A stretch of DNA of 64,000 bases, taken from NCBI RefSeq assembly GCF_004114695.1, contig NZ_CP035310.1:1967501-2031500 (forward strand), given 5' to 3'. The translations under genes and the position numbers were made by a program. The notes under the pieces are model-generated. The model saw only the letters and a program-made list of their open reading frames with translations, was not told the DNA's origin and searched no databases. Within the stretch, counting starts at the first letter, position 1. Each line of letters opens with the position of its first letter. Positions 18,471 to 27,507 of the stretch are shown here, one piece after another. This stretch comes from Erythrobacter sp. HKB08 (GTDB lineage: Bacteria > Pseudomonadota > Alphaproteobacteria > Sphingomonadales > Sphingomonadaceae).

Positions 18471-18642
18471 GGATCAACCTGTGTTGCAGATAACGGCCGA
18501 CATAGAGGCCGATGACGGCAGCGAAGGCCGTCGAGAGGATTTCCTTGAGGCTCGATTGCCCGTGAAACGCGACGAGATACGCCGCCACCGCCGAAGCGAA
18601 GGCCGCGAATGCCGCGATGAAGATGAAAATTTCGCGGAGCAC
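18463..18642 (-). CDS. 59-residue membrane ORF between nuoD and nuoE (GTG start)
   Basis: This 59-codon ORF fills the nuoD-nuoE gap. It would start with GTG at 18642, overlapping the nuoD stop by one base (TAGTG), and its TGA at 18463-18465 lies inside the first codons of nuoE. The product has an N-terminal TM helix (starting LREIFIFIAAFAAFASAV), a short polar segment and a second hydrophobic stretch (about 36-50), ending QHRLIHG. I do not recognise a family. The tight packing and membrane character support a real gene, but the start codon is weak. Confidence 0.55.
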   Translation of the reverse strand: MLREIFIFIAAFAAFASAVAAYLVAFHGQSSLKEILSTAFAAVIGLYVGRYLQHRLIHG

Positions 18643-19853
18643 TAGCGGTCACACTCCCCGAACACGACGTCGATCGCGCCGAGAATGGCGGTCGCGTCGG
18701 GCAGCATGTGGCCTTTGCTCATCATGTCCATCGCCTGGAGGTGACTGAAAGCGGTCGGACGGATCTTGCAGCGGTAGGGTTTGTTCGACCCGTCGCTGAC
18801 GAGATAGACGCCGAATTCGCCCTTGGGGCTTTCGGTCGCGACGTAGACTTCGCCCGCCGGGACATGGAAGCCCTCGGTGTAGAGCTTGAAGTGGTGGATT
18901 AGCGCTTCCATCGACTGCTTCATCTCGCCGCGCTTGGGCGGGGAGACCTTGCCGTCGGTGCTCGCGACCGGACCTTCCGGCATTTCGGCGAGGCACTGCT
19001 TGATGATCTTCGCGCTCTCGTAGACTTCCTTCACGCGCACGACGAAGCGGTCGTAGCAGTCGGAATTCGTCCCGACCGGGATTTCGAAGTCCATGCGGTC
19101 GTAGACGTCGTAAGGCTGCGCCTTGCGCAGGTCCCACGGAACGCCGGCGGCGCGGATCATCGGGCCCGAGAAGCCCCAGGCGATCGCGTCGTCACGGCTG
19201 ACGACAGCAATGTCGACGTTGCGCTGCTTGAAGATGCGGTTGTCGAGAACGAGGCTCATAGCGTCGCCGAACAGCTCCGGCAGACGCGTATCGAGCCATT
19301 CGCCGATGTCGACGAGGAGCTTTTCCGGCACGTCCTGATGGACACCGCCCGGACGGAACCACGCGCTGTGCATGCGCGCGCCCGAGGCCCGCTCGAAGAA
19401 GTTCATGCAGTCTTCGCGCAGCTCGAACACCCATAGGTTCGGCGTCATCGCGCCAACGTCCATCACGTGGGCGCCGATGTTGAGCATGTGGTTGCAGATG
19501 CGGGTCAGCTCGGCGAACAGCACGCGAAGGTACTGCGCACGCTCCGGCACCTCGACATTCAGCATCTTCTCGATAGCGAGGACGTAGCTGTATTCCTGCG
19601 CCAGCGGCGAGCAGTAGTCGAGACGATCGAAATAGGGCAGCGACTGAAGGTAGGTGCGCTGCTCGATCAGCTTCTCGGTACCGCGGTGCAGCAGGCCGAC
19701 ATGCGGGTCGATACGCTCGATGATCTCGCCATCGAGCTCCATGACCATGCGAAGAACGCCGTGCGCCGCCGGGTGCTGCGGGCCGAAGTTGATCGTGTAG
19801 TTGGTGATGACCTCGTCGCCGGTGGTCGGCGACTCTTCGAGCTGCAGGCTCAT
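18642..19853 (-). CDS. nuoD: NADH-quinone oxidoreductase subunit D
   Basis: NuoD forms, with NuoB, the quinone-reduction site of complex I. The ATG at 19853 ([13 protein letters not shown]; 403 residues) overlaps the stop of the upstream lipoprotein gene (ATGA) and gives the standard length. [15 protein letters not shown] carries the quinone-head His. The C-terminus ends DVVFGECDR, close to the conserved DVVFGEVDR of the family. Confidence 0.97.
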   Translation of the reverse strand: MSLQLEESPTTGDEVITNYTINFGPQHPAAHGVLRMVMELDGEIIERIDPHVGLLHRGTEKLIEQRTYLQSLPYFDRLDYCSPLAQEYSYVLAIEKMLNVEVPERAQYLRVLFAELTRICNHMLNIGAHVMDVGAMTPNLWVFELREDCMNFFERASGARMHSAWFRPGGVHQDVPEKLLVDIGEWLDTRLPELFGDAMSLVLDNRIFKQRNVDIAVVSRDDAIAWGFSGPMIRAAGVPWDLRKAQPYDVYDRMDFEIPVGTNSDCYDRFVVRVKEVYESAKIIKQCLAEMPEGPVASTDGKVSPPKRGEMKQSMEALIHHFKLYTEGFHVPAGEVYVATESPKGEFGVYLVSDGSNKPYRCKIRPTAFSHLQAMDMMSKGHMLPDATAILGAIDVVFGECDR

Positions 19854-20443
19854 GCTGCTTCTCCTGTGGTGCAGGTCCAGGTTCCGGTAGGATAGCGGCG
19901 TTGCCCCGCACCGCTGGTGATGACGAGCTGGGCCGGCCACTGGTAAGTGTTGACAGCCGGCTCTTTCGGAGCGCCCTCGCCCCGGATGACGGAGACGGTG
20001 AATTCACCGTCGCCAACGGTCGGGCCGGATTCAATCGCCTGGGCGCCGCCGAGATCGGCTCCGCCCATGACGCGCTCGACCCCGTTGATCACGACGACAG
20101 CGCGGCCCGAGGTATCGGTATTGCTGGTAGCGCCCGCGACGAAGACGGTTTCGCCGCCCTGCTCGAACTTGCAGCCGCCGTCGGTCTTGCCGAGCCTGGC
20201 GGCGGCGTTCTGCGACACGGCGACGAGTTTCTCGGGCGGCTGGGCAGTGCCGGTCGGCGCACCGAGCGGACCCGATGCGATGCGGTCGGCGAAGTCGTCG
20301 GCGCCATCGTCGTTCGCGCTTTCGACGCGTTCGGCGAATTCCTCGGCGCTTTCACCGGGCGCAGCCGACTGCTCCGGCGTGCATTGGCACCCGGCGACGA
20401 GGCTGACGCCTCCGAAAACAACAAGGAGAGGAATTTTCCTCAC
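19850..20443 (-). CDS. Lipoprotein of unknown function inserted between nuoC and nuoD
   Basis: The product is a 197-residue secreted lipoprotein. It has a GTG start at 20443 overlapping the nuoC stop (GTGA), a basic N-terminus, a hydrophobic core and the lipobox LVAGC with Cys19. An acidic Ser/Glu/Asp-rich linker (about 25-55) follows, then a domain with Cys residues in GGCKFEQGG and TWTCTTGEA that might form a disulfide. Its stop overlaps nuoD (ATGA at 19850-19853). I do not recognise the fold. Its place between two core subunits of the quinone module is unusual and implies either co-regulation or a periplasmic role linked to complex I. Confidence 0.75.
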   Translation of the reverse strand: MRKIPLLVVFGGVSLVAGCQCTPEQSAAPGESAEEFAERVESANDDGADDFADRIASGPLGAPTGTAQPPEKLVAVSQNAAARLGKTDGGCKFEQGGETVFVAGATSNTDTSGRAVVVINGVERVMGGADLGGAQAIESGPTVGDGEFTVSVIRGEGAPKEPAVNTYQWPAQLVITSGAGQRRYPTGTWTCTTGEAA

Positions 20444-21294
20444 TTCTCGTCGTCCTCCTTGTCGACCTCGGTGGCAGCCGGGGTGTCCTTGGTCTTGCCC
20501 TTGCGCTCCGCGCGGTCGGCCCGGTCCTCGGTCGGCTCGGGCGCATCCTCGGCGACGTCGGTGTCCTTCTCGGCCGGCGCGTCGGCGCTGACTTTCTCGG
20601 CAGCCTTGGCGTCGGCCTTGGCACCGGCACCGGTATCGGACGGCTTTTCCGTGGTCTTCGGCTCGTCGACAGGAGGCGTATCCGCCTTCTCGTCGCCCGG
20701 GAGCACGTAATCCGCGCCTTCCCAAGGGCTCATGAAGTCGAAGGTGCGCATGTCTTGCGCGAGCTTCACCGGCTCGTACACGACGCGCTTCTCGTCTTCC
20801 GAATACCGCAGCTCGGTATAGCCGGTCATCGGGAAGTCCTTGCGGAAGGGATGCCCTTCGAAGCCGTAGTCGGTCAGGATGCGGCGCAGGTCGGTGTTGC
20901 CTTCGAAAAGGACACCGAACATGTCGAACACCTCGCGCTCGAGCCAGCCCGCATTCGGCCACAGCGTCGTGACGGTCGGAACCGGCGTCGCTTCGTCGGT
21001 CGAGCACTTGACCATGATACGGTGGTTCTTGGTCAAGCTCAGCAGCATGTAGACGACTTCGAACCGCTCGGGACGCGACGGGTAGTCGACGCCGGCGATC
21101 TCCATCAGCTGCTGGTATTCGTGTTCGTCACGCAGCAGGCGCAGCGCATCCTCGATGCTCTCGCGCTTCACGCGGAAGAGGATTTCGCCATGCTCTTCAT
21201 GAGCGTCGACGAGCATACCGCCGAGCGCCTTGGAAAGAGCCTCACTTACGCCTTCGTTCGAAGCGATCTTCGGTGCGGAGTGAAGGACAGCCAT
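20440..21294 (-). CDS. nuoC: NADH-quinone oxidoreductase subunit C with long acidic tail
   Basis: NuoC is a structural subunit of the peripheral arm. The ATG at 21294 ([10 protein letters not shown]; 284 residues) overlaps the nuoB stop (TGATG). The conserved core (about 1-200) includes [20 protein letters not shown] and [13 protein letters not shown]. Residues 201-284 are a low-complexity tail of Asp, Glu, Lys, Ala and Pro, absent from E. coli or Paracoccus NuoC, and probably disordered. It is a separate gene here, not fused to nuoD. Confidence 0.96.
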   Translation of the reverse strand: MAVLHSAPKIASNEGVSEALSKALGGMLVDAHEEHGEILFRVKRESIEDALRLLRDEHEYQQLMEIAGVDYPSRPERFEVVYMLLSLTKNHRIMVKCSTDEATPVPTVTTLWPNAGWLEREVFDMFGVLFEGNTDLRRILTDYGFEGHPFRKDFPMTGYTELRYSEDEKRVVYEPVKLAQDMRTFDFMSPWEGADYVLPGDEKADTPPVDEPKTTEKPSDTGAGAKADAKAAEKVSADAPAEKDTDVAEDAPEPTEDRADRAERKGKTKDTPAATEVDKEDDEK

Positions 21295-21845
21295 CAGCGT
21301 TCGATCGTCCCTGCACGGCGGATTTTCCGCTGCAGCTGCATGACGCCGTAAAGCAGCGCCTCGGCAGTCGGCGGGCAACCCGGGATGTAGATGTCGACCG
21401 GCACGATGCGATCACAGCCGCGCACGACCGAATAGCTGTAGTGATAGTAGCCGCCGCCATTGGCGCAGCTGCCCATCGAAATGACGTATTTCGGGTCCGA
21501 CATCTGGTCGTAGACCTTGCGCAGGGCCGGAGCCATCTTGTTGCACAGCGTGCCTGCGACGATCATCACGTCCGACTGGCGCGGCGAGGCGCGCGGGGCG
21601 ACGCCGAAACGCTCCATGTCGTAGCGCGGCATGTTCACGTGGATCATCTCGACCGCGCAGCACGCAAGGCCGAAGGTCATCCACCAGAGCGAACCGGTAC
21701 GCGCCCACTGGAACAGGTCCTCGGTCGAAGTGACGAGGAAGCCCTTGTCGTTCACCTCGGCCTGGAGGGCGTTGAAATAATCCTGGTCGGGCTGGCGGAT
21801 TTCACCACCCTGCGCCGCCGGAGGAAGGGTTTCGTTCACTCCCAT
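21294..21845 (-). CDS. nuoB: NADH-quinone oxidoreductase subunit B
   Basis: NuoB carries cluster N2, the last iron-sulfur cluster before quinone. The ATG at 21845 ([10 protein letters not shown]; 183 residues) was chosen for family length; upstream codons lie within nuoA. The N2 ligands are present in [18 protein letters not shown] and [12 protein letters not shown]. It overlaps the end of nuoA by 10 bp. Confidence 0.97.
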   Translation of the reverse strand: MGVNETLPPAAQGGEIRQPDQDYFNALQAEVNDKGFLVTSTEDLFQWARTGSLWWMTFGLACCAVEMIHVNMPRYDMERFGVAPRASPRQSDVMIVAGTLCNKMAPALRKVYDQMSDPKYVISMGSCANGGGYYHYSYSVVRGCDRIVPVDIYIPGCPPTAEALLYGVMQLQRKIRRAGTIER

Positions 21846-22210
21846 TCGAGAGCTCCCACTTTCCACGCGTAGGCAAAGCCCACGATCAATTCGGTAAGGA
21901 AGATCATCATCGTGAACCAAGCCGGCCAGCCCGTCACGTCGAGGCTCACAGCCCACGGGAAGAGGAATGCCGCTTCGAGGTCGAAGATGATGAAGAGGAT
22001 CGCCACGAGATAGAAGCGCACGTCGAACTGGCTGCGGGGCTCTTCGAACGCGGGGAAGCCGCATTCATATTCGCTGAGCTTTTCCGCATCGGGATTGTGC
22101 GTTCCGGTCAGGCGGGAGACGCCCATTGGCAGGAACACGAATGCTGCCGAAAGACCTACCGCAACGAGCAGGAACAGCAGGATCGGGAGATATTGGCTGA
22201 GATCGACCAC
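21836..22210 (-). CDS. nuoA: NADH-quinone oxidoreductase subunit A
   Basis: NuoA is a three-helix membrane subunit at the peripheral/membrane arm junction. The 124-residue protein has the conserved loop [20 protein letters not shown] and the acidic motif [11 protein letters not shown]. It starts with GTG at 22210 (VVDLSQYLP). It is the first gene of the long nuo transcription unit; a plausible promoter lies 34-62 bp upstream. Confidence 0.97.
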   Translation of the reverse strand: MVDLSQYLPILLFLLVAVGLSAAFVFLPMGVSRLTGTHNPDAEKLSEYECGFPAFEEPRSQFDVRFYLVAILFIIFDLEAAFLFPWAVSLDVTGWPAWFTMMIFLTELIVGFAYAWKVGALEWE

Positions 22211-22243
22211 GCGTTAATCCATCAGGGCTCAAAACTGCGCCCG

Positions 22244-22272
22244 CCTCTAGGCCCCTCGGCTTGCGGGTGCAA
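22244..22272 (-). promoter_or_regulatory. Candidate sigma70-type promoter for the nuo operon
   Basis: On the minus strand TTGCAC (22267-22272) and TAGAGG (22244-22249) are separated by 17 bp, in the 119-bp gap upstream of nuoA. The -10 is embedded in a GC-rich context, as I expect for sphingomonads. This would give a 5' leader of about 25-30 nt. No other promoter is needed to explain the whole nuo-to-DUF1467 unit, but internal promoters cannot be excluded. Confidence 0.4.
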
Positions 22273-22329
22273 GGGGACGAATCGTGTAATCCCTGCGCCG
22301 GATGTTGCGAAAGGCGGAACCTGCCCTTT

Positions 22330-23589
22330 TCAGTCGGTCGCCAGCTTGCGAATCTGCGTCGGAGCCAGCGTCTTGCCATCAGCCAGCTCGCCCTCGACGA
22401 AGCTGCCCCACTGGCCGTTCCCGACATAGTAGAGCGCACCGCGCCCCAGATACCCCGAAAGCGGTTCGATCCATTCGGGATTCGCCTGCTCGAGCACGCG
22501 ATGTCCGACGATCGAGCGACCATCACTGCCGAGCGTCAGGCCGACTATGCGCATCGGATTGATGCCGTTCTGGACCGCGATGAGTTCATTGCCCTGCCGC
22601 CAGAGTCCGTCGATCCCGTCGAGCAAGATCGGAAGCTCGGTCGAGACGCGGCTCACTCGCCCGCTTTCGATGTCGATGGCGGCGAGGCCATAGCTGTAGT
22701 CGCTCACATAGAGCGTGCGTCCGTCCTCGCTGGTGACCAGTCCCTGCGGTGAGCGGAGAATCTTCGGGGGAACGAGCGTCCGCATCGCATCCGCGCCGAT
22801 ACGGTAGCTGTAGACCCCTCCGCCGATCGGGTCGCTTGCGTAGAGCACTCCGTCGCGGCGGTGGAGATCGGACAGGTTTGCCCCTTCCGGCGCGGCAATA
22901 CGGATTTCAGCGCCGCCTGCCGCATCCAACCCGATCAGTCCGGTGAAGCGAGGCTCCGGGTCTTTCGCACCGTCGATCGCACCGGCAGCAACCCAGATGC
23001 GGCCCGAGCTAGGCTCGAAAACGATCCCGCTGAGATTTGCTACGCTTTCCGGCCTGATTTCCTGCCATGGGCCGCTTGCCGATCCGGCCCAGACGCTGCC
23101 CCCGGAAACGGACGTTGCCGCCATCCTGCCTGTATCGAGGTCGAGCAACACGCTCTCGACCAGCCCCGCCTCGGCAGGGATCGTCGCGACGACCTCGCTG
23201 GTCGCGATAACCTCGCTATCGGCGCGCAGGCGCTCGGCAATCCGGCCGGGGTCGACACCGGCGAGCATCTGCGAGATCGCGGCCTTTCCGCGATCGCTGA
23301 AGATGTATCCCCGATCGTACAGCCATTCGAGCGATGCCATTGCATCCTCGACCCGGTCCTCTTCGATCTCCGCTGCGAGCAAACGCCGGCGGACCGAACT
23401 GCTGTCGGGGAAGTCCCGCGCAAGCTCTTTCAGGCCGTCGTAGTCGCGAATGAGGCCAATGTTCGGATGGACAGGGCTCCATTCATGCCCCGGGGCAGCT
23501 TCCTCGCTCGCGACCGCTGTATCGACCGCTGGCGTGGCGGCGCAGGCCCACAGCAAGCCTGCGCCCACGACTGCGAGCGCTGCCTTCAC
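22330..23589 (-). CDS. Secreted beta-propeller protein, probable lipoprotein
   Basis: The 419-residue product has a signal sequence ending LLWACAATP, where Cys16 could be lipidated although Trp at -2 is atypical. A helical segment (about 40-120) follows, then repeated blade-like segments such as RSPQGLVTSEDGRTLYVSDYSYGL. These recall SMP-30/NHL six-bladed propellers. No catalytic metal site is clear. Its ATG overlaps the stop of the upstream aldehyde dehydrogenase gene (ATGA at 23586-23589), so it may serve the same pathway, but the substrate is unknown. Confidence 0.75.
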   Translation of the reverse strand: MKAALAVVGAGLLWACAATPAVDTAVASEEAAPGHEWSPVHPNIGLIRDYDGLKELARDFPDSSSVRRRLLAAEIEEDRVEDAMASLEWLYDRGYIFSDRGKAAISQMLAGVDPGRIAERLRADSEVIATSEVVATIPAEAGLVESVLLDLDTGRMAATSVSGGSVWAGSASGPWQEIRPESVANLSGIVFEPSSGRIWVAAGAIDGAKDPEPRFTGLIGLDAAGGAEIRIAAPEGANLSDLHRRDGVLYASDPIGGGVYSYRIGADAMRTLVPPKILRSPQGLVTSEDGRTLYVSDYSYGLAAIDIESGRVSRVSTELPILLDGIDGLWRQGNELIAVQNGINPMRIVGLTLGSDGRSIVGHRVLEQANPEWIEPLSGYLGRGALYYVGNGQWGSFVEGELADGKTLAPTQIRKLATD

Positions 23590-25019
23590 TTCTTGAGCTG
23601 GGTGCTGATCGCCTTCTTCGTGCGGTCCCCATAGGGCGGCTTGAACCCGGCGATACCCGCGATGTCCTTCTTCGACTGGGTGTAGACCGAACGTGCGTGG
23701 CTGAACTCGCGGAAACCCTCCGGCCCGTGGTACGAACCGATGCCCGAAGGCCCGACGCCGCCGAAGGGCAGGTCGTCCATCGAGACGTGGAAGATCACGT
23801 CGTTGACCGTCACGCCGCCGGAAATCGTACGCTGAAGCACTTCCTCGCGCTCGCCCGCATCGTCGCCGAAGTAGTAGAGGCCGAGCGGACGGTCCTTCTC
23901 GTTCACGTAGTCGATCGCCTCGCCCACACTCTTGTAGGTCTTCACCGGCAGGACCGGGCCGAAGATTTCCTCCTGCATCGCCTGCATGTCGTCATTGACG
24001 TTGCGCAGGATCGTCAGCGGCATCTTGCGCGAGTTGGTGTTGGAGAAATCCTCGTCCGCCGGGTTGATCTCGATCACCTCGGCGCCCTTCTCGCGTGCAT
24101 CTTCGACGAGCCCCTGCAGGCGGTCGAAGTGACGGTCGGTCACGACCGAGGCATAGTCGTCATTGTCGAGCAGCGAGGGGTACATGTTGCGCACGCCAAG
24201 CTCGACGGCCGCAATCGCGCCCTCCTCGCGCTCTTCGGGCACATACATGTAGTCCGGTGCGAGACAGATCTGGCCGGCATTCATCATCTTGCCCATCGCG
24301 ATGCGCTCGCCCGCCTGCTCGAAATTGGCGCTACGGCCGAGCACGACCGGCGACTTGCCGCCCAGTTCCAGCGTGACGGGAACGAGGTTGTGCGAAGCGG
24401 CTTCCATCACCTTGCGCCCGGTCGCGGTCGACCCGGTGAAGACGAGATGGTCGAATGGCAGCGAGGAAAACGCGTGTGCGACTTCCGGACCGCCGGTCAC
24501 GACTGCGACCTCGTCTTCGGAGAAATACTTCTCGACCAGTTCTTTGGTGAGGTCCGACGTCTTTTCGGTGAACTCGCTCGGCTTGATCATCGAGCGGTTG
24601 CCGGCGGCGAGTACCTGCATCAGCGGGCCGAAGGACAGGTTCACCGGGAAGTTCCACGGGCTGAGAATGCCGATCACGCCCTTCGGTTCATAACGCAGCT
24701 GCGCCTTCGCGCCGAGCAGGCCGAGCGGGAACTGCAGCTTGCGCTTCTCCGGCTTGGACCACTTGTCCATGTGCTTGAGGCAGTATTTGCCGAAATTGAT
24801 GGTCCCGACGATGTCGGTCATCATGCTCTGCGACTGGCTGCGGCTGCCGAAGTCCTCGCTCATCGCTTCGCACAGCGGTTCCGCATGATCGACCAGCAGC
24901 GCGATGGCGCGCTTGATGCGGTCCTTGCGCACATCGAGCCCCTCGGGCCTCGCGGCGGTGAAAGCCTTGCGCTGCTTGTCGAGGATCGCCTGCAGGTCGG
25001 CGGAGTGGTCGGTAGCCAT
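23586..25019 (-). CDS. Coniferyl-aldehyde-type dehydrogenase (ALDH family)
   Basis: The 477-residue protein is an NAD(P)-dependent aldehyde dehydrogenase that oxidises an aldehyde to the acid. SPWNFPVN lies near 120, catalytic Glu218 is in LELGGKSP, and the nucleophile Cys252 is in GQICLAPDY. The C-terminal PFGGVGPSGIGSYHG resembles coniferyl aldehyde dehydrogenases and the related membrane-linked ALDH3-like enzymes. Actual substrate cannot be read from sequence; aromatic or fatty aldehydes are both possible. It is divergent from the thiolase gene with 167 bp between them. Confidence 0.88.
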   Translation of the reverse strand: MATDHSADLQAILDKQRKAFTAARPEGLDVRKDRIKRAIALLVDHAEPLCEAMSEDFGSRSQSQSMMTDIVGTINFGKYCLKHMDKWSKPEKRKLQFPLGLLGAKAQLRYEPKGVIGILSPWNFPVNLSFGPLMQVLAAGNRSMIKPSEFTEKTSDLTKELVEKYFSEDEVAVVTGGPEVAHAFSSLPFDHLVFTGSTATGRKVMEAASHNLVPVTLELGGKSPVVLGRSANFEQAGERIAMGKMMNAGQICLAPDYMYVPEEREEGAIAAVELGVRNMYPSLLDNDDYASVVTDRHFDRLQGLVEDAREKGAEVIEINPADEDFSNTNSRKMPLTILRNVNDDMQAMQEEIFGPVLPVKTYKSVGEAIDYVNEKDRPLGLYYFGDDAGEREEVLQRTISGGVTVNDVIFHVSMDDLPFGGVGPSGIGSYHGPEGFREFSHARSVYTQSKKDIAGIAGFKPPYGDRTKKAISTQLKK

Positions 25020-25186
25020 GGGTGCTCTCCCTTATCGGTTTTTCTTTGCCACGGTTGTCGAGCAAGCGCGCGCGAAACACAAGCGTCAAGCGAGGCTGCG
25101 GCAATGCAACCGAATGCGGTTTGCCTTTGCCGCAGTGCAGCACTACATCGCCTGACAACCAATCAACTCACGCAAGGGGCGAGCTC

Positions 25187-26383
25187 ATGCCGCAGTTTTC
25201 CGAAGCCGATCCGATCGTCATTCTCTCCTATGCCCGTACCCCTATGGGCGGGATGCAGGGCGTACTCGCAGACGTTGCAGCGACCGACCTCGGTGCCACA
25301 GCAGTCAAGGCTTCGGTCGAGCGTGCCGGTGTGAGCGGCGACAAGATCGACCGCATCTACATGGGCTGCGTCCTTCCTGCCGGTCTCGGCCAGGCCCCTG
25401 CCCGCCAGGCGGCCCTAAAGGCGGGCCTGCCGAAGTCGGTCCAGGCGACGACCGTCAACAAGGTCTGCGGCAGCGGCATGCAGACCGTGATCATGGGCGC
25501 AGAAGCGCTCGCGTCGGGCACGGTCGACACCGTCATCGCCGGCGGGATGGAGAGCATGACCAATGCGCCCTACCTGCTCAAGAAGCACCGTTCGGGCGCG
25601 CGGATCGGCCATGACACGGCTTACGACCACATGTTCCTCGACGGGCTCGAAGATGCCTATGAGGAAGGCCGCGCCATGGGCACCTTTGCGCAGGAAACCG
25701 CCAACGAATACCAGATGACCCGCGAAGAGATGGACGACTACTCCATCGAATCGCTGCGCCGTGCGAATGCGGCGATCGAAAGCGGCGCATTCGCCGACGA
25801 GGTGGTCCCGGTAACCATCGCGACCCGCGCGGGCGAAGTCGTCGTCGATACGGACGAACAGCCGGGCCGTGGCCGTCCGGACAAGATCCCGACCCTGCGC
25901 CCTGCCTTCGCCAAGGACGGCACGATCACCGCCGCAACCTCCAGCTCGATCTCGGACGGTGCCGCAGCAGTCGTGCTCACCCGCGAAAGCGTCGCCAGGG
26001 AAAATGGCCATCAGCCGGTTGCGAAGATCGTCTCCATGGCTGCGCACGCCCAGGAGCCGGCCAAGTTCACGACCGCCCCTATCGGCGCGATCGAGAAGGT
26101 GCTCGAGCGCGCGGGCTGGTCGGTCGACGATGTGGACCTGTGGGAAGTGAACGAGGCCTTCGCCTGCGTCGCGATGTTCGCCATGCGCGACATCGGCATC
26201 GACCATGCCAAGATCAACGTGAATGGCGGCGGCACGGCGCTTGGCCACCCCATCGGGGCCAGCGGCACGCGGATCATCGTGACGCTGCTCAACGCGCTGA
26301 AAAAGCAGGGCAAGAAGCGCGGCGTCGCATCGCTCTGCATCGGCGGTGGCGAAGCGACGGCGGTGGCTGTCGAACTCGTCTGA
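25187..26383 (+). CDS. Acetyl-CoA C-acyltransferase (thiolase)
   Basis: The enzyme condenses or cleaves acyl-CoA units. The ATG at 25187 (MPQFSEADPI; 398 residues) follows an AAGGGG ribosome-binding site; upstream in-frame codons would add a non-homologous extension. The acyl-binding Cys94 sits in VNKVCGSGMQ, with NEAFA, the GGGTALGHPIGASG motif carrying the catalytic His, and the second cysteine in SLCIGGGEA. It could be a biosynthetic (PHB or mevalonate-type acetoacetyl-CoA) or degradative thiolase. It stands alone without beta-oxidation partners. Confidence 0.93.
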   Translation: MPQFSEADPIVILSYARTPMGGMQGVLADVAATDLGATAVKASVERAGVSGDKIDRIYMGCVLPAGLGQAPARQAALKAGLPKSVQATTVNKVCGSGMQTVIMGAEALASGTVDTVIAGGMESMTNAPYLLKKHRSGARIGHDTAYDHMFLDGLEDAYEEGRAMGTFAQETANEYQMTREEMDDYSIESLRRANAAIESGAFADEVVPVTIATRAGEVVVDTDEQPGRGRPDKIPTLRPAFAKDGTITAATSSSISDGAAAVVLTRESVARENGHQPVAKIVSMAAHAQEPAKFTTAPIGAIEKVLERAGWSVDDVDLWEVNEAFACVAMFAMRDIGIDHAKINVNGGGTALGHPIGASGTRIIVTLLNALKKQGKKRGVASLCIGGGEATAVAVELV

Positions 26384-26412
26384 CCCCAGCCCCGATCATT
26401 CCGATTTCCTGT

Positions 26413-26447
26413 CGGCCCGGTTGCGTGATACACACGCGCCCGGGCCG
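26413..26447 (+). terminator. Strong hairpin after the thiolase gene
   Basis: CGGCCCGG (26413-26420) pairs with CCGGGCCG (26440-26447), and GCGTG (26423-26427) pairs with CACGC (26433-26437) inside it, leaving an ATACA loop. The U tract after it is poor (CAGTTT), so it may be a weak terminator or an RNA-stabilising structure in front of the lipoprotein gene. Confidence 0.45.
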
Positions 26448-26471
26448 CAGTTTCATTGGGGGAGATTGGTA

Positions 26472-26891
26472 ATGAAAAAAGCGGTATTCTTGATAACGGT
26501 CGGTGCTCTGGCGGCTTGCCAGCAGGAACCGGCAGAAGCGCCTGCAACCGAAGAAACGGTCGCAGCCGAACCGGCGGAAATGACCGTGGCGAACGGTTCC
26601 CCGCCCGGAACCTATACCGTCACCATGGCCGATGGTTCGACCGGCACTTCGACGATCAACGGCGACGGCACCTATGTCGACACCGGCGCGGACGGTACTG
26701 CCGAAGAAGGCACCTGGCAGGTGATCGACGGCAAGACGTGCTTCAAGCTGAACGCCGAAGGTTCGACCCAGATGTGCTGGACGGAAAGCGCTCCGGGCGA
26801 AGACGGTTCGTTCACCGCGACTTCGGACGCTGGTGAAGTCGTGACCGTCACTCCGGCTGCTGCTGCCGAGGGCGAAGCCGCGGCCGAGTAA
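26472..26891 (+). CDS. Small secreted lipoprotein, unknown function
   Basis: The product has 139 residues. It starts MKKAVFLITVGALAACQQE, a classic lipoprotein signal with lipobox LAAC and Cys16. The ATG at 26472 is preceded by a GGGGGAG ribosome-binding site, which decides this start over longer in-frame options. An Ala/Glu/Pro linker (about 18-40) leads to a small beta-rich domain with two cysteines (KTCFKL and TQMCWTE) and a Glu/Ala-rich tail. No family is recognised with certainty. A terminator follows immediately. Confidence 0.8.
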   Translation: MKKAVFLITVGALAACQQEPAEAPATEETVAAEPAEMTVANGSPPGTYTVTMADGSTGTSTINGDGTYVDTGADGTAEEGTWQVIDGKTCFKLNAEGSTQMCWTESAPGEDGSFTATSDAGEVVTVTPAAAAEGEAAAE

Positions 26892-26916
26892 AGCCGTTTC
26901 GGCATTGAATGAGAGA

Positions 26917-26941
26917 GGGCGGCCCGCGGGTCGCCCTTTTT
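26917..26941 (+). terminator. Rho-independent terminator of the small lipoprotein gene
   Basis: GGGCGGCCCG (26917-26926) is followed directly by its near-perfect complement CGGGTCGCCC (26927-26936), with one G-T pair, then TTTTT (26937-26941). It lies 26 bp after the lipoprotein stop and faces the convergent SH3-protein gene. Confidence 0.8.
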
Positions 26942-26945
26942 CGTA

Positions 26946-27416
26946 TCAGGGCTCTCCGGCTCCCCACAGGCGCTCCGCCCGTACCCAGCCTTCGCGACCG
27001 GCAACGTCGAATTCGCACCAGCCAGCTTCGCAATCGCCCAGGCGGCCGACCACGCCCGGCTCGGCGTTCCACTTGAGCTTCGCATTGGCGGACGGAGCTT
27101 CGCGCATGGCGGCAAGCCCCTCGCCAACCACGATCGCCCCGCGCGTTGCGCTGAGCAGGTTGGAGTTCACCCAGCCTTCGGCGCCCTCGTGATCGCGCAC
27201 GAGACGCCACCCATCTACGACACGGATCACCTTCAGCGGCAGCCCGTCGCGGCGGTAGACCCACTCGATCTTGTATTCCTGGCTCGGCCCGACGCGCATG
27301 TAGAGCTCTTCGGTGTCGATCGTCGCCCAATAGGGTACGTCGCGGTCCTGCCCGGCAAGCGGAGCAGAGAGCGTCGCGAATACGGCAACGACGAGCAAGG
27401 TGAATCGCTTGAACAT
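26946..27416 (-). CDS. Secreted SH3-domain protein
   Basis: The ATG at 27416 (MFKRFTLLVVAVFATLSAP; 156 residues) begins a signal peptide with likely cleavage near residue 22. Two bacterial SH3-like segments follow: ELYMRVGPSQEYKIEWVYRR through DHEGAEGWV, and AMREAPSANAKLKW through GREGWVRAERLW. Such proteins usually bind cell wall or act as periplasmic adaptors. No catalytic motif is present. It is divergent from the 2-hydroxyacid dehydrogenase gene. Confidence 0.85.
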   Translation of the reverse strand: MFKRFTLLVVAVFATLSAPLAGQDRDVPYWATIDTEELYMRVGPSQEYKIEWVYRRDGLPLKVIRVVDGWRLVRDHEGAEGWVNSNLLSATRGAIVVGEGLAAMREAPSANAKLKWNAEPGVVGRLGDCEAGWCEFDVAGREGWVRAERLWGAGEP

Positions 27417-27507
27417 CCCGCGAAAATAGCCCGCGCGGGCGATCCTCTTCAAGCACGTAAAGCTCGATGCTTGACCCTTACCCCCAAGCGCGCCTAGCGC
27501 CTGTTGC

